Positions 8,830-16,604 of a stretch of 64,000 nucleotides of DNA are shown piece by piece. Position 1 is the first letter of the stretch. Every line of letters starts with the position of its first letter. This stretch comes from Vreelandella nanhaiensis (GTDB lineage: Bacteria; Pseudomonadota; Gammaproteobacteria; Pseudomonadales; Halomonadaceae), in assembly GCF_003990185.1 (NCBI RefSeq), contig NZ_RZHF01000008.1, positions 171,452 to 235,451 of the forward strand, given 5' to 3'. Below the pieces are notes generated by a model. The model searched no databases and was not told where the DNA came from. It saw nothing but the letters and a program-made list of their open reading frames with translations. The position numbers were made by a program, and so were the translations under genes.

Positions 8830-10170
8830 TTAAAGTACTCGCGGCAGCCAGAGTGCAATACTTGGGAATATCATGATCAACAACAGCCCAAACAATTGGA
8901 TTGCGACAAATGGAACGACACTCCGATAAATATCGCCTGTGGTGATACCGCTCGGCGTTATCGCTTTCAGATAGAACAGGGCATAGCCAAAAGGAGGGGT
9001 AAGAAAAGACGTTTGCAGGTTCACGGCTACCAGCACTGCAAACCAGATCAAGACATCATGCTGACTAACTACAGTTGGTGCGAAGTCCAGATTACCTACG
9101 ATGGGAGCCAGCAAAGGCAGTGCCAGAAAACTGATTTCTATCCACTCCAGAAAAAATCCCAAGATAAAAATCAACAGCATGATTCCCAGCAATACTATAT
9201 AAGGTTCGCCTCCCAGGAGACCAATTACATGCTCGATGAGATCATGGCCACCCAAACGACTGAATATGACGCCAAAAGCAGTAGCGCCGATCGCCAGGAA
9301 AAGAATCATTCCAGTCGTCAGTGTGGTTTCTCGCAATGCTGAACCAAACATCTCAAAGGTAAGCTTGCGGTTGGCAATCGCTATCAATAATGCACCAGCA
9401 GCCCCGATTGCGGCGCCCTCGGTTGGTGTTGCTATGCCGAGCACAATGGAAACCAGTACACTACTGATAAGTGCCGCAGGAACGATAAGGTTTATTGCCA
9501 GCCGACTTATCAACGAGCCTACTAGCTCAGACTCGTCTCGTTGCAGGGGCGGCGCTTTTTCAGGATTACGCATGGCAATAAAGACGACATAACAGACATA
9601 GAAGAAACCCAGCATGGCTCCCGGAAGCAGCGCAGCAGCAAAGAGGCTGCCTATCGATACCTGCATGATGTCGCCGAACACAACCAGCATGATGCTGGGG
9701 GGTATCAAGATCCCTAGCGTTCCAGACCCCAGGATGGTTCCCATGGCTAGCGATTTATCATAGCCCTGCCCTAGCATGACAGGCAGTGCCAGTGTACCCA
9801 TCAGCACTACAGAAGCACCGATAATCCCTGTACTGGCTGCCATGACAATGCCAACGATAATGACCGACAGTGCCAGCCCGCCCGCTTTTCCCGCGAAAAG
9901 CCCTTCCAGCTCACGCAGCAAGTTTCGTGCAACTTCGGATTTATCCAGCATGATCCCCATGAATACGAATAGCGGTATTGCCGCCAGGATCCAGTTAGAT
10001 AGCACACCTCCATAGACGCGGTTAACGACCAAACCAAAAGTAGCGAGAGGAATATCACCAACCAGAGTAAAGATTAGCGATAATCCTCCCAGGAGAAGCG
10101 CCACCGGATAGCCAAGAAAGATTCCGAGCATCAGGCAGAAGAGCATGAGTGAAGGAAGAAAATAAGTCAC
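8830..10170 (-). CDS. dctM: TRAP transporter large permease (DctM family)
   Basis: 446 residues, almost entirely hydrophobic, with about 12 membrane segments and the DctM topology. Typical stretches are the N-terminal LPSLMLFCLMLGIFLGYPVALLLGG, MGTLALPVMLGQGYD, GSGTLGILIPPSIMLVVFGD and the late PPFGYALFYLKAI. It is the ion-coupled carrier subunit of a tripartite ATP-independent periplasmic transporter for an organic acid. Its start overlaps the stop of the small permease by 4 bases (ATGA). With the SDR-E1-E2-E3 genes downstream it should import the substrate of that pathway. Confidence 0.95.
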   Translation of the reverse strand: MTYFLPSLMLFCLMLGIFLGYPVALLLGGLSLIFTLVGDIPLATFGLVVNRVYGGVLSNWILAAIPLFVFMGIMLDKSEVARNLLRELEGLFAGKAGGLALSVIIVGIVMAASTGIIGASVVLMGTLALPVMLGQGYDKSLAMGTILGSGTLGILIPPSIMLVVFGDIMQVSIGSLFAAALLPGAMLGFFYVCYVVFIAMRNPEKAPPLQRDESELVGSLISRLAINLIVPAALISSVLVSIVLGIATPTEGAAIGAAGALLIAIANRKLTFEMFGSALRETTLTTGMILFLAIGATAFGVIFSRLGGHDLIEHVIGLLGGEPYIVLLGIMLLIFILGFFLEWIEISFLALPLLAPIVGNLDFAPTVVSQHDVLIWFAVLVAVNLQTSFLTPPFGYALFYLKAITPSGITTGDIYRSVVPFVAIQLFGLLLIMIFPSIALWLPRVL

Positions 10171-10781
10171 TCTGCCTCCTTTATTACATTATTGTCGTTA
10201 TGGTCATTGTTTTTCTTTTCCATGAGCATACCCAGGTTTCTTAATATGCGCCCGCAGCCCGCCCCCAGCAGCAAGAAACAGCCTAGCGGAAGGGTTGCTT
10301 TCACTAGGTAGCGATCCATCAGACCACCACTATTTGATTGTTCTTCGAACAGAAATGCTCTTTCAGCGAACCCAAAAGAAAACCACAACAAGAAGGCGAA
10401 GAAGGGAATGAGTAATATCAAGTCTCCTAACAGATCCACCAGCACACGCCTCTTGGGCGGCATACGAGCGAAAATGATGTCCACTCGTACGTGCCGGTCT
10501 TGCTGCAGGACATAGGACCCCGAAATCATGATGAACAGAGAGAACAAGTGCCACTGCAGCTCGGCAATGCTCACCATGTTCAATTGGTCGCCGAACAATG
10601 GTAGCCGCACCCCCCAGTCGGCCAAATGACTTAGCCCCAACGCTGAGCCAATGACAGTGAAGATAACCACCGCAATGATGATGATCACCAACCATGCCGC
10701 CCAGTGCCCAGGGATAGCGAAGAGCTTCATTAGCGCTTCCCCGACGGCTATCAGCCGATTAGCATTCGAAGTCCTAGCCAT
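10167..10781 (-). CDS. dctQ: TRAP transporter small permease (DctQ family)
   Basis: 204 residues with four predicted membrane helices (about 27-50, 75-95, 110-135 and 160-180). The DctQ signature region is around LLQ-type WHLFSLFIMISGSYVLQQDRHVRVDI. The C-terminus is hydrophilic and rich in Lys and Asn. GGAGATAGAGC precedes the ATG. It forms the inner-membrane complex with the DctM at 8830-10170. It is longer than a minimal DctQ of about 160 residues, as in the subfamily paired with DctP proteins that bind larger or aromatic acids; that size-to-substrate link is only suggestive. Confidence 0.92.
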   Translation of the reverse strand: MARTSNANRLIAVGEALMKLFAIPGHWAAWLVIIIIAVVIFTVIGSALGLSHLADWGVRLPLFGDQLNMVSIAELQWHLFSLFIMISGSYVLQQDRHVRVDIIFARMPPKRRVLVDLLGDLILLIPFFAFLLWFSFGFAERAFLFEEQSNSGGLMDRYLVKATLPLGCFLLLGAGCGRILRNLGMLMEKKNNDHNDNNVIKEAE

Positions 10782-10794
10782 GCTCTATCTCCGC

Positions 10795-11826
10795 TTACAT
10801 ATCTTGCAGGTCGTACCAGCGGTCTGCTCGTTCTACGTGAGCACTCAAGGACTCATATGCCTCGCGGAAGGTTTCGTCTCGTTCCATCTCTTCTGCGATC
10901 ACCTCATCCGTCGCTTCACGTAGTGCATCGAGCACAGGCTCGGGGAACCGGCGCACTTCCACTCCAGCCTCTTCCAGCCGCGTAATGGCTTCTGCCTGAT
11001 GCTGAATGGCGTTTGTCATGGACCAGAGCAGGGTCGAGCGGCAGGCAGCCGTCACCTGGTCTTGCTGCGTTTCGTCAAAGTCGTTCCAGACATCCATATT
11101 GATCAGGACAGAGTTGAAGCTCGCCGGCTGATGCCAACCAGGGAAGTAGTAGTAATCGGCAGCATCATTTAGCTGGAGAGTCTCGTCGATGGCAGGCAAG
11201 GAAAATTCAGCGGCATCGATACGTCCACGGTCGAGCGATACATAGACCTCACCACCAGCAATGGTCTGGGGACTGGCACCGAGCTTTGCCAACGCGCGTC
11301 CTCCAAGACCACCTATCCGCATCCTAAGCCCTTCAAAGTCCCCTGGAGTGTTGATCTCCTTGTTGAACCAACCAGCAGGTTCAGCAGGAACAACAACGCA
11401 AGGGAGGACCTTGACGTTGTGCTGATCGTAAGCGCCTTGAATGATCTCCATTCCCTCACCTTCCCACATCCAATCGGCGAAGGTGAGCGGTTCTGGCCCG
11501 AACGGTAACGAACCAGCTAGGTTGGCGACAGGAATCTCTCCACCCCAGTAAGCCATCCAGTCGTAGCCTGCCTCAATGGCACCCTGGCTTACCGCCGAAA
11601 AAACTTCCAAAGCAGGTACGAGTTCGCCGGCACCATGGATGTTGACACCTAATTCACCTCCGGTAACGCGTTCTAGAGACTCACCGAAATATGTCAGGGC
11701 GTCGCCGAGATATAACATGTCCTCTGGAAACGTACTTGCAACGTCGAGATCGCGAGCTGAGGCAGTCGAAGCTGCCGCCATTGCGACGGCAGTGGTTAAT
11801 GCAGCGGTTACGAAAACATGCTTCAT
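10795..11826 (-). CDS. dctP: TRAP transporter periplasmic substrate-binding protein (DctP family)
   Basis: 343 residues. A Sec signal peptide occupies residues 1 to about 24 (cleavage after ASTASA). The mature DctP fold follows, including GAGELVPALEVFSAVSQGAIEAGYDW and GLRMRIGGLGGRALAKLGASPQTIAGGEVY. The arginine in RMRIGG is the family carboxylate-binding residue. GPEPLTFADWMWEGEG and the later GWHQPAS place it in the group with DctP proteins for mannitol, 2-oxoacid or lactate-type ligands. AGGAG lies 8 bases before the ATG. It is the first gene of the minus-strand operon, 13 bases ahead of DctQ. The mature protein is acidic, as common in halophiles. Confidence 0.94.
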   Translation of the reverse strand: MKHVFVTAALTTAVAMAAASTASARDLDVASTFPEDMLYLGDALTYFGESLERVTGGELGVNIHGAGELVPALEVFSAVSQGAIEAGYDWMAYWGGEIPVANLAGSLPFGPEPLTFADWMWEGEGMEIIQGAYDQHNVKVLPCVVVPAEPAGWFNKEINTPGDFEGLRMRIGGLGGRALAKLGASPQTIAGGEVYVSLDRGRIDAAEFSLPAIDETLQLNDAADYYYFPGWHQPASFNSVLINMDVWNDFDETQQDQVTAACRSTLLWSMTNAIQHQAEAITRLEEAGVEVRRFPEPVLDALREATDEVIAEEMERDETFREAYESLSAHVERADRWYDLQDM

Positions 11827-12337
11827 GACTTGTCTCCTCTTCGGAGTTTATTGTCGTTGTCGTTGTCATTGCTTGGGTTTTACCCATATTGCTTCTTTGA
11901 CGCTAGGACAGCCTGCCGTACCTGTCAAGATCACATATATGTGATCACAAAATAGTTTAGGCAAGGGGCCATCTTCCGGGCACTGATTATCGAAGAAAGT
12001 CGACACAAATCTTTACAAACTCAACCCATTGTTTTTACTTAATTTATTTCCGATATATACAGACATTCCATGAAATGGACGTCACCATCAAGCGGCTTGG
12101 AGCTGGAAGTGCCTGAGATACATGAGTTCGTTTTTTACGAAGCCACACTATTTTAATGACGCATTCAGCCTCATTACCATCTCGTCTAGTGTAAGGCACT
12201 AGGCAAAACCCTCTCATACCGGCGAATCCACGCCGCCTCACAATCAGGAAAATAACAAGGTGTGAATTAAGCATCATGGTAATCACGTCTTGAACTTGTG
12301 GGTGGCGAAGGACGCGACACAAGAGTGCGATAAGTCG
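11827..12337. promoter_or_regulatory. Divergent promoter region between TRAP/dehydrogenase operon and GMC oxidoreductase
   Basis: About 510 bases without a gene separate two divergent transcripts. The part next to dctP has a GT-rich run of near-repeats (11850-11875). An 18-base perfect palindrome lies at 11929-11946. The segment 12000-12290 is AT-rich and shows no convincing reading frame on either strand. No clear -35/-10 pair can be named with confidence. Confidence 0.6.
11929..11946. promoter_or_regulatory. 18-base perfect palindrome, candidate regulator operator
   Basis: GATCACATATATGTGATC is a perfect inverted repeat 103 bases upstream of the dctP start in the divergent region. It has the size and position of a dimeric regulator site. 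The GntR/FCD protein of this operon is the obvious candidate. The TCACA/TGTGA half-sites are in the reverse arrangement to a CRP site, so CRP is unlikely. Confidence 0.55.
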
Positions 12338-13969
12338 ATGGATTACAATAACGTTACCGAGACCTACGACTACTTGATTATTGGAAGTGGTGCTGCTGGA
12401 GCCATTCTGGCGAACAGGCTGAGTGCCAGCGGCCACTATAGTGTCTGCCTGCTGGAAGCCGGCCCTTCGGATCGTCATCCCTTTATTCACATTCCCGCCG
12501 GTTTCATCAAGATGATTTTCAACCCGGCATATACGTGGCAGTTCACTACCGAGCCCAGCGAGCTAACCCTCGGCCGTCGCATACCGATCCCTCAAGGACG
12601 CGTTCTCGGTGGCTCAACTTCGATCAATGGGCTGATATACAACCGCGGACAGCGCGAAGACTTTGATCATTGGTCACGACTCGGCAATACGGGGTGGGAT
12701 TACGAAAGTATATTGCCCTATTTCAAGCGTACCGAGCATAGCCTTGCCCGCGTCACCAAGTATCGTGGCCACGATGGGCCGATGCCAGTCAGCGACACCG
12801 ACTGGAAACATCCAATAGCGGACGCCTTCATTGCCGGTGCTGAAGAACTCGGCATACCTGGTAACGAAGATTATAACGGCCACACTCAGGAGGGTGCTGG
12901 CTACTTCCAGCGGACCATTCACAAAGGCCGCCGCATGAGCACAGCGCAAACTTATCTCAAGGCGGCAAAGCACCACAAGAGCCTGCGAATCAAGACGAGC
13001 GCTCAAGTCACGCGAATCCTGATCGAGAATGAGCGTGCCGTTGGTGTGGAATATCGGGAAGCGCGTGGCCAGTCCAACTCTCAAATCGCAGCACGGCGAG
13101 AGGTAATACTCTGTGCAGGCGCCATCAATACTCCGAAACTGTTGCAGCTCTCGGGTATCGGTGAATCTGAGCATTTGCAAGGCCTCGGCCTGCCGGTTTC
13201 ACACGCGCTTCCAGGGGTCGGCCAGCACTTGAAAGACCACTATTCGGTGCGGGTCGTCGCAAGAGTAAAGAACAGTCGAACCATCAATGAACTTGCTAGA
13301 GGTTTTCAGCTCAGCGGACAGATCCTTAACTGGATACTACGCCGTCCCAGTATTCTCGCGTTGAGCCCATCACTGGTTTATTACTTCTGGAAAACGGACG
13401 AAGCTCTGCCTACCTCTGACTTGCAAGGGGTATTCACCCCGGCAAGCTATAAAGAGGGTTATGTCGGCGTTCTGGATGATTATCCCGGCATGACTTGCGG
13501 GGTATGGCAGCACCGCCCCAGGAGTTCCGGATTTGTTCGGATCACATCCAAGGATCCTTTTGCTGCACCTATGGTCCAGCCGAACTATCTGCAGGACCCC
13601 CATGACCGTGAAATCCTGATCAAAGGCATTCGGCTCGCAAGACGATTGCTGGAATCTGAAAGGCTTTCTCATTACATGGATGGTGAAGTGCTGCCGGGCG
13701 GTTCCACACAGAGCGATGAGGAATTGCTCGCATTCGCCAGTCGGTTCGGCGTCTCTTCCTACCATCTCAACGGAACAGCCAAAATGGGTCCCGCTGATGA
13801 CGCCATGGCCGTTGTCGACCCCGAACTCAGGGTCCATGGCCTCCAGGGGCTGCGAATTGCCGACTCTTCGGTAATGCCCGAGATACCTTCAGCGAATATC
13901 TGCGCCGCCACGATGATGATCGCAGAGAAAGCTGCCGATTTGATACTTGGGTCTTCCCACCCTTCTTAG
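12338..13969 (+). CDS. GMC-family FAD oxidoreductase (choline dehydrogenase-like)
   Basis: 543 residues. N-terminal FAD motif GSGAAGAILANRLS, then GMC signature 1 (GRVLGGSTSINGLIYNRGQ) and signature 2 (GAINTPKLLQLSGIG). The catalytic His is in SYHLNGTAKMG. At the second catalytic position, where choline dehydrogenase has Asn (GNLNATT), this protein has Cys (ANICAAT). The frame opens at a TTG at 12290, but the ATG at 12338 fits the family start (YDYLIIGSG a few residues in). The enzyme oxidises a primary or secondary alcohol with FAD. It is divergent from the TRAP-dehydrogenase operon and may feed the same pathway. A short hairpin overlaps the stop codon (13965-13980) with no T-tract. Confidence 0.92.
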   Translation: MDYNNVTETYDYLIIGSGAAGAILANRLSASGHYSVCLLEAGPSDRHPFIHIPAGFIKMIFNPAYTWQFTTEPSELTLGRRIPIPQGRVLGGSTSINGLIYNRGQREDFDHWSRLGNTGWDYESILPYFKRTEHSLARVTKYRGHDGPMPVSDTDWKHPIADAFIAGAEELGIPGNEDYNGHTQEGAGYFQRTIHKGRRMSTAQTYLKAAKHHKSLRIKTSAQVTRILIENERAVGVEYREARGQSNSQIAARREVILCAGAINTPKLLQLSGIGESEHLQGLGLPVSHALPGVGQHLKDHYSVRVVARVKNSRTINELARGFQLSGQILNWILRRPSILALSPSLVYYFWKTDEALPTSDLQGVFTPASYKEGYVGVLDDYPGMTCGVWQHRPRSSGFVRITSKDPFAAPMVQPNYLQDPHDREILIKGIRLARRLLESERLSHYMDGEVLPGGSTQSDEELLAFASRFGVSSYHLNGTAKMGPADDAMAVVDPELRVHGLQGLRIADSSVMPEIPSANICAATMMIAEKAADLILGSSHPS

Positions 13970-14107
13970 CTTCCGCTAAGGCTAATGCTAAAGACTCGCC
14001 AAGGCTACTTAGAGCACCTAAGGCTTACTGAACATTCATAACCAAAGCCCTCAAAAGATAATGGAAAAAGACCACCGTCTGCCAAGCAAACTTAAGCATT
14101 GGCGGTT

Positions 14108-14630
14108 TCAAGTTCCAAGCACAACGTTAGTGAAGGACGCTCGGATCAGCGACGGATTTCTTGAGGACCTCGGCGTAAACTTCCAACGACTTTCGCCAGC
14201 CAGTGTCTTGCGTAATCGTGCATTCAGTGAGTCGGCTATCTCGCCGAGCCCTTCCTGGCTGTAGATCGTCAGATGCTTGTCCTTCGGTAGGCACTGTCTC
14301 AACAGCGCGTTGGTGTTAAGGGGGGCGGCCATCCGCTTGGAACCTCGCTGCCATGGTCTATGCGGGTCAGCAAGGTAAATAGCAGTACCAATTCGCTGAG
14401 TAATCTCGGCGTGTTTAACTATCTCGTTCATGCTCAGAAGTCATGTATAGCCGCTGCGCCCTCGGGATATCGTTTAGCCTTTCGCTAAATCCTACCACCG
14501 CCGCAATGACCGTCGTACCCTCCTGCTTAATTACCACTTTAAAACGCGTCGTTCGGTCGATGGCAGAACGATTATTGGCGCCTATAATAATGCCACCTTC
14601 CTATTGGCCCAGCACTCTGGTGGCTAGGAA
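14108..14630 (-). pseudogene. IS30-family transposase relic (C-terminal half, frameshifted)
   Basis: Read on the minus strand, two frames give the typical end of an IS30 transposase. The first part holds IIIGANNRSAI, FSERLNDIPRAQRLYMTSEH and then a stop. The frame then shifts to HAEITQRIGTAIYLADPH, PWQRGS, NTNALLRQCLPK and IADSLNARLRKTLA. Family members have the same blocks in one frame (WEGDLI.GA.NRSAI, FADPHSPWQRG, NTNGLLRQYLPKGTDL). An insertion after PWQRGSK, the stop and the missing N-terminal half show it is dead. No terminal inverted repeat could be identified. Confidence 0.8.
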
Positions 14631-15029
14631 TTATTCGGTTTTCTACTTCAGGTGACCGTATATAGAGCCGATGGGATCTGGGACTTGTTGACGCCTATCC
14701 GAACTTGGGATGCCAGGGCGGTGTTTTCCATTTCCCTGGCATAAAAAGGCGATTAAATTTTGCTTCAGCGTCCCTTACAGCATCATATATAGAACCTTGT
14801 AAGTCTCATACGAGACATGCCATGCTGGTTCGTTTGGCTACATACACTTTAGTCTGCGAGCGATCTGGCATGGTGAACAGTACCTGCTTAGGAGCTCAGG
14901 TAGTTTAGGCTTAAATAGCCTGTCCCAAAGTCATTTATGGCAAGCGTGCCCCCCATTCACGAAGTGGGTTGAGTTTATGTAGAACCTGGTTAATGCCTCG
15001 CATAACCAAGACTTCCGTGACCTTTAACA

Positions 15030-15070
15030 GGCAGGATTGAGCCTGCGACCCTCGGCTTCGGAGGCCATGT
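15030..15070 (-). other. tRNA-Arg(CCG)-like 3' fragment
   Basis: On the minus strand GGCCTCCGAAGCC forms an anticodon-loop-like segment with loop CTCCGAA (anticodon CCG). It is followed by a variable/T-arm-like GGGTCGCAGGCTCAATCCTGC, close to the usual GGGTCGCAGGTTCGAATCCTGC. The D-arm and acceptor stem are not recognisable and no CCA end follows, so this is not a functional tRNA. Fragments like this are often left at attachment sites of integrative elements, but no integrase is seen nearby. Confidence 0.5.
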
Positions 15071-15671
15071 CTTGCTAGTTTCAGTTTTCTTGTCACTAAA
15101 TCCAAATATTAAAATAATTGTTTTAAATCATGATCATACATTAAAAACAGTAAATAATTCTAGCAACTTAGCACCGATTAACAACGAGACAAACCTTTTC
15201 TAGCGACATCAATGGACACATTTCGTGATTTTCATACGTCTCTATTTCAGACAGAAATGACCATTGGCAAATGGTAAAATTTCAAAGTATAGAAAAATAA
15301 AGCTCTCGCGCAGTGGCACAAGCTCAAGAGAAATTACGAGAGCATAGTGGCCATGGCGTGTGGGTTCCTCTGACTACCGTTGTGAAACGTCAACACTTTC
15401 TAACTAACGCCCTTTTAGGCAAGCGCGAATAAAAACATCATAAGAGGTCATTTATAAATGAGAGGAAGGGTTGTTGTTTAATGACTTTAAACGTATTGCC
15501 TTCTAAGGAGAGTGAACATGGGCTTTGCAGAGAATAGGCTGGATTCTCTGCCTCGGTGATATAAATATTACTTGAGCGTCTACTGAAGACAGTAACGATT
15601 ACAGCTTCTTAAGCGGCAAACTATACGCATTGCCCTTTACCTTATCGATGGCTGACACGTTAATAAATCTG

Positions 15672-15945
15672 CTAACTCACCGTAATCACTCGGCACTTGG
15701 ATGAGTGGCTAATCTTGTGCGAGAAACTACCTATAACGACACCGGCAAAGTCGCTCAACCCTCGGCTTCCCATCACAATAGTATCGATACCTATTACATT
15801 AGCATTATCTAAAATAACCCGAACGGGATCACCATTCGTCAATATTTTTCTATATACTGAGCGCTCTCCTCCTGCGCTGAATTGATCGCTTCTTTCAGCA
15901 ACTGCACGCCCGCTTTCTCTCTTTCAGCGAGGGTCGGACTCTAAA
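15672..15945 (-). pseudogene. Universal stress protein (UspA family) relic
   Basis: The minus strand gives PTLAEREKAGVQLLKEA in one frame, then a stop. After a frameshift it gives GDPVRVILDNANVIGIDTIV, VMGSRGLSDFAGVVIGSFSH and KISHSSKCRVITV followed by a stop. This is the C-terminal half of a UspA domain, including the ATP-binding GxxGxxxxxxGS(V/F)S region. The first half is missing. Small UspA genes often accompany TRAP operons, so this may be what is left of an older transporter locus. It runs up to the end of the MarR gene. Confidence 0.75.
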
Positions 15946-15953
15946 GTATAGCG

Positions 15954-16463
15954 CTACTCAATCAGGGGGTGACGTCGGCCTGCTAGACGGATAGGTACAC
16001 GGCTATGATGGTTGTTGTTGTCAGCAATACGCTTCAGCAGCGAGCAAAGCACTTCTTGTTCGTTCTCATTCAAAGGGGAGAGAATCTCTTTCTGCACCTC
16101 GTCAACTGCTGACTTAGCGTCATTGCGAAGTTGTTCGCCCAGATCGGTAAGAGTGACAAACATTGATCGCCGATCTTCTGGGTTTCGACGTCGATTAACA
16201 AGGCCGCGCTCTTCCAGCTTTCGCACCACCACAGCTATAGTATTGCGATCTAAGGCGGTGTAACCGCCCAGTGTGATCTGGTCGACCGGGCCCATTTCCT
16301 CAAGCGCACAGAGGATTATGTACTGCAATTGAGTGAGGTTGTTTGCCTCGCACTTGCGCAGGAATATAGCAGCGCTGATCTGGTGGCAGCGTCGGAGCAG
16401 GTTACCTGGCAGCACATTTGCATCGGAGAGCGGGGTTCCGGTCATGTTCTCGCTTTTACTCAT
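15954..16463 (-). CDS. MarR-family regulator, probable MobR-like controller of the 3-hydroxybenzoate monooxygenase
   Basis: 169 residues, all-helical MarR architecture. The winged helix region (about 55-115) includes LTQLQYIILCALEE, LGGYTALDRNTIAVVVRKLEERGLV and the wing RRRNPEDRRSMFVTLTDLG. N- and C-terminal helices would form the dimer interface. It lies 141 bases downstream of the mobA-like gene on the same strand. In Comamonas testosteroni a MarR protein (MobR) represses mobA and responds to 3-hydroxybenzoate. The association here supports the same role, but the gene order differs from the divergent arrangement I recall for that species. Confidence 0.88.
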   Translation of the reverse strand: MSKSENMTGTPLSDANVLPGNLLRRCHQISAAIFLRKCEANNLTQLQYIILCALEEMGPVDQITLGGYTALDRNTIAVVVRKLEERGLVNRRRNPEDRRSMFVTLTDLGEQLRNDAKSAVDEVQKEILSPLNENEQEVLCSLLKRIADNNNHHSRVPIRLAGRRHPLIE

Positions 16464-16604
16464 AAGTGAATGAAAAAAGCCATGACCATCAATGGGGCAC
16501 GGCTGCTATGCAATGGGATTTTCAGATGTACATTTTATCCGATGAGGTATATGCACGATAAAACAGCATTATCAGCTTCAGTGAGCTCGCCTGCACAGTG
16601 TAAG

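Larger units (their letters stand above)
13970..15953. other. Gene graveyard of about 2 kb with relics only
   Basis: No intact gene is visible on either strand. Recognisable contents are an IS30 transposase relic, a tRNA-Arg-like 3' fragment and a UspA relic, listed separately. A 9-base inverted repeat (ATGCCAGGG/CCCTGGCAT) sits at 14710-14742 with no T-run. A 7-base inverted repeat with a 28-base spacer sits at 15302-15343. The stretch 15080-15300 is strongly AT-rich. The remainder shows nothing I recognise. Confidence 0.7.

Noticed and set aside
11850..11875. Short GT-rich near-repeat as a CRISPR or satellite array
   Set aside because: Only a few imperfect 6-base units in a leader region; no spacers and no cas genes anywhere in the window.
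11929..11946. CRP/FNR binding site
   Set aside because: The half-sites TCACA and TGTGA are in reversed order and spacing relative to the consensus.
12044..12490. Minus-strand frame of 148 codons in the divergent region and GMC start
   Set aside because: Its second half is antisense to the GMC FAD motif and the start has no ribosome site; treated as noise.
14710..14742. Inverted repeat as a transcription terminator
   Set aside because: A 9-base stem with a 15-base loop, but A residues rather than T follow on the plus strand and there is no T-run after it on the minus strand; no gene ends next to it.
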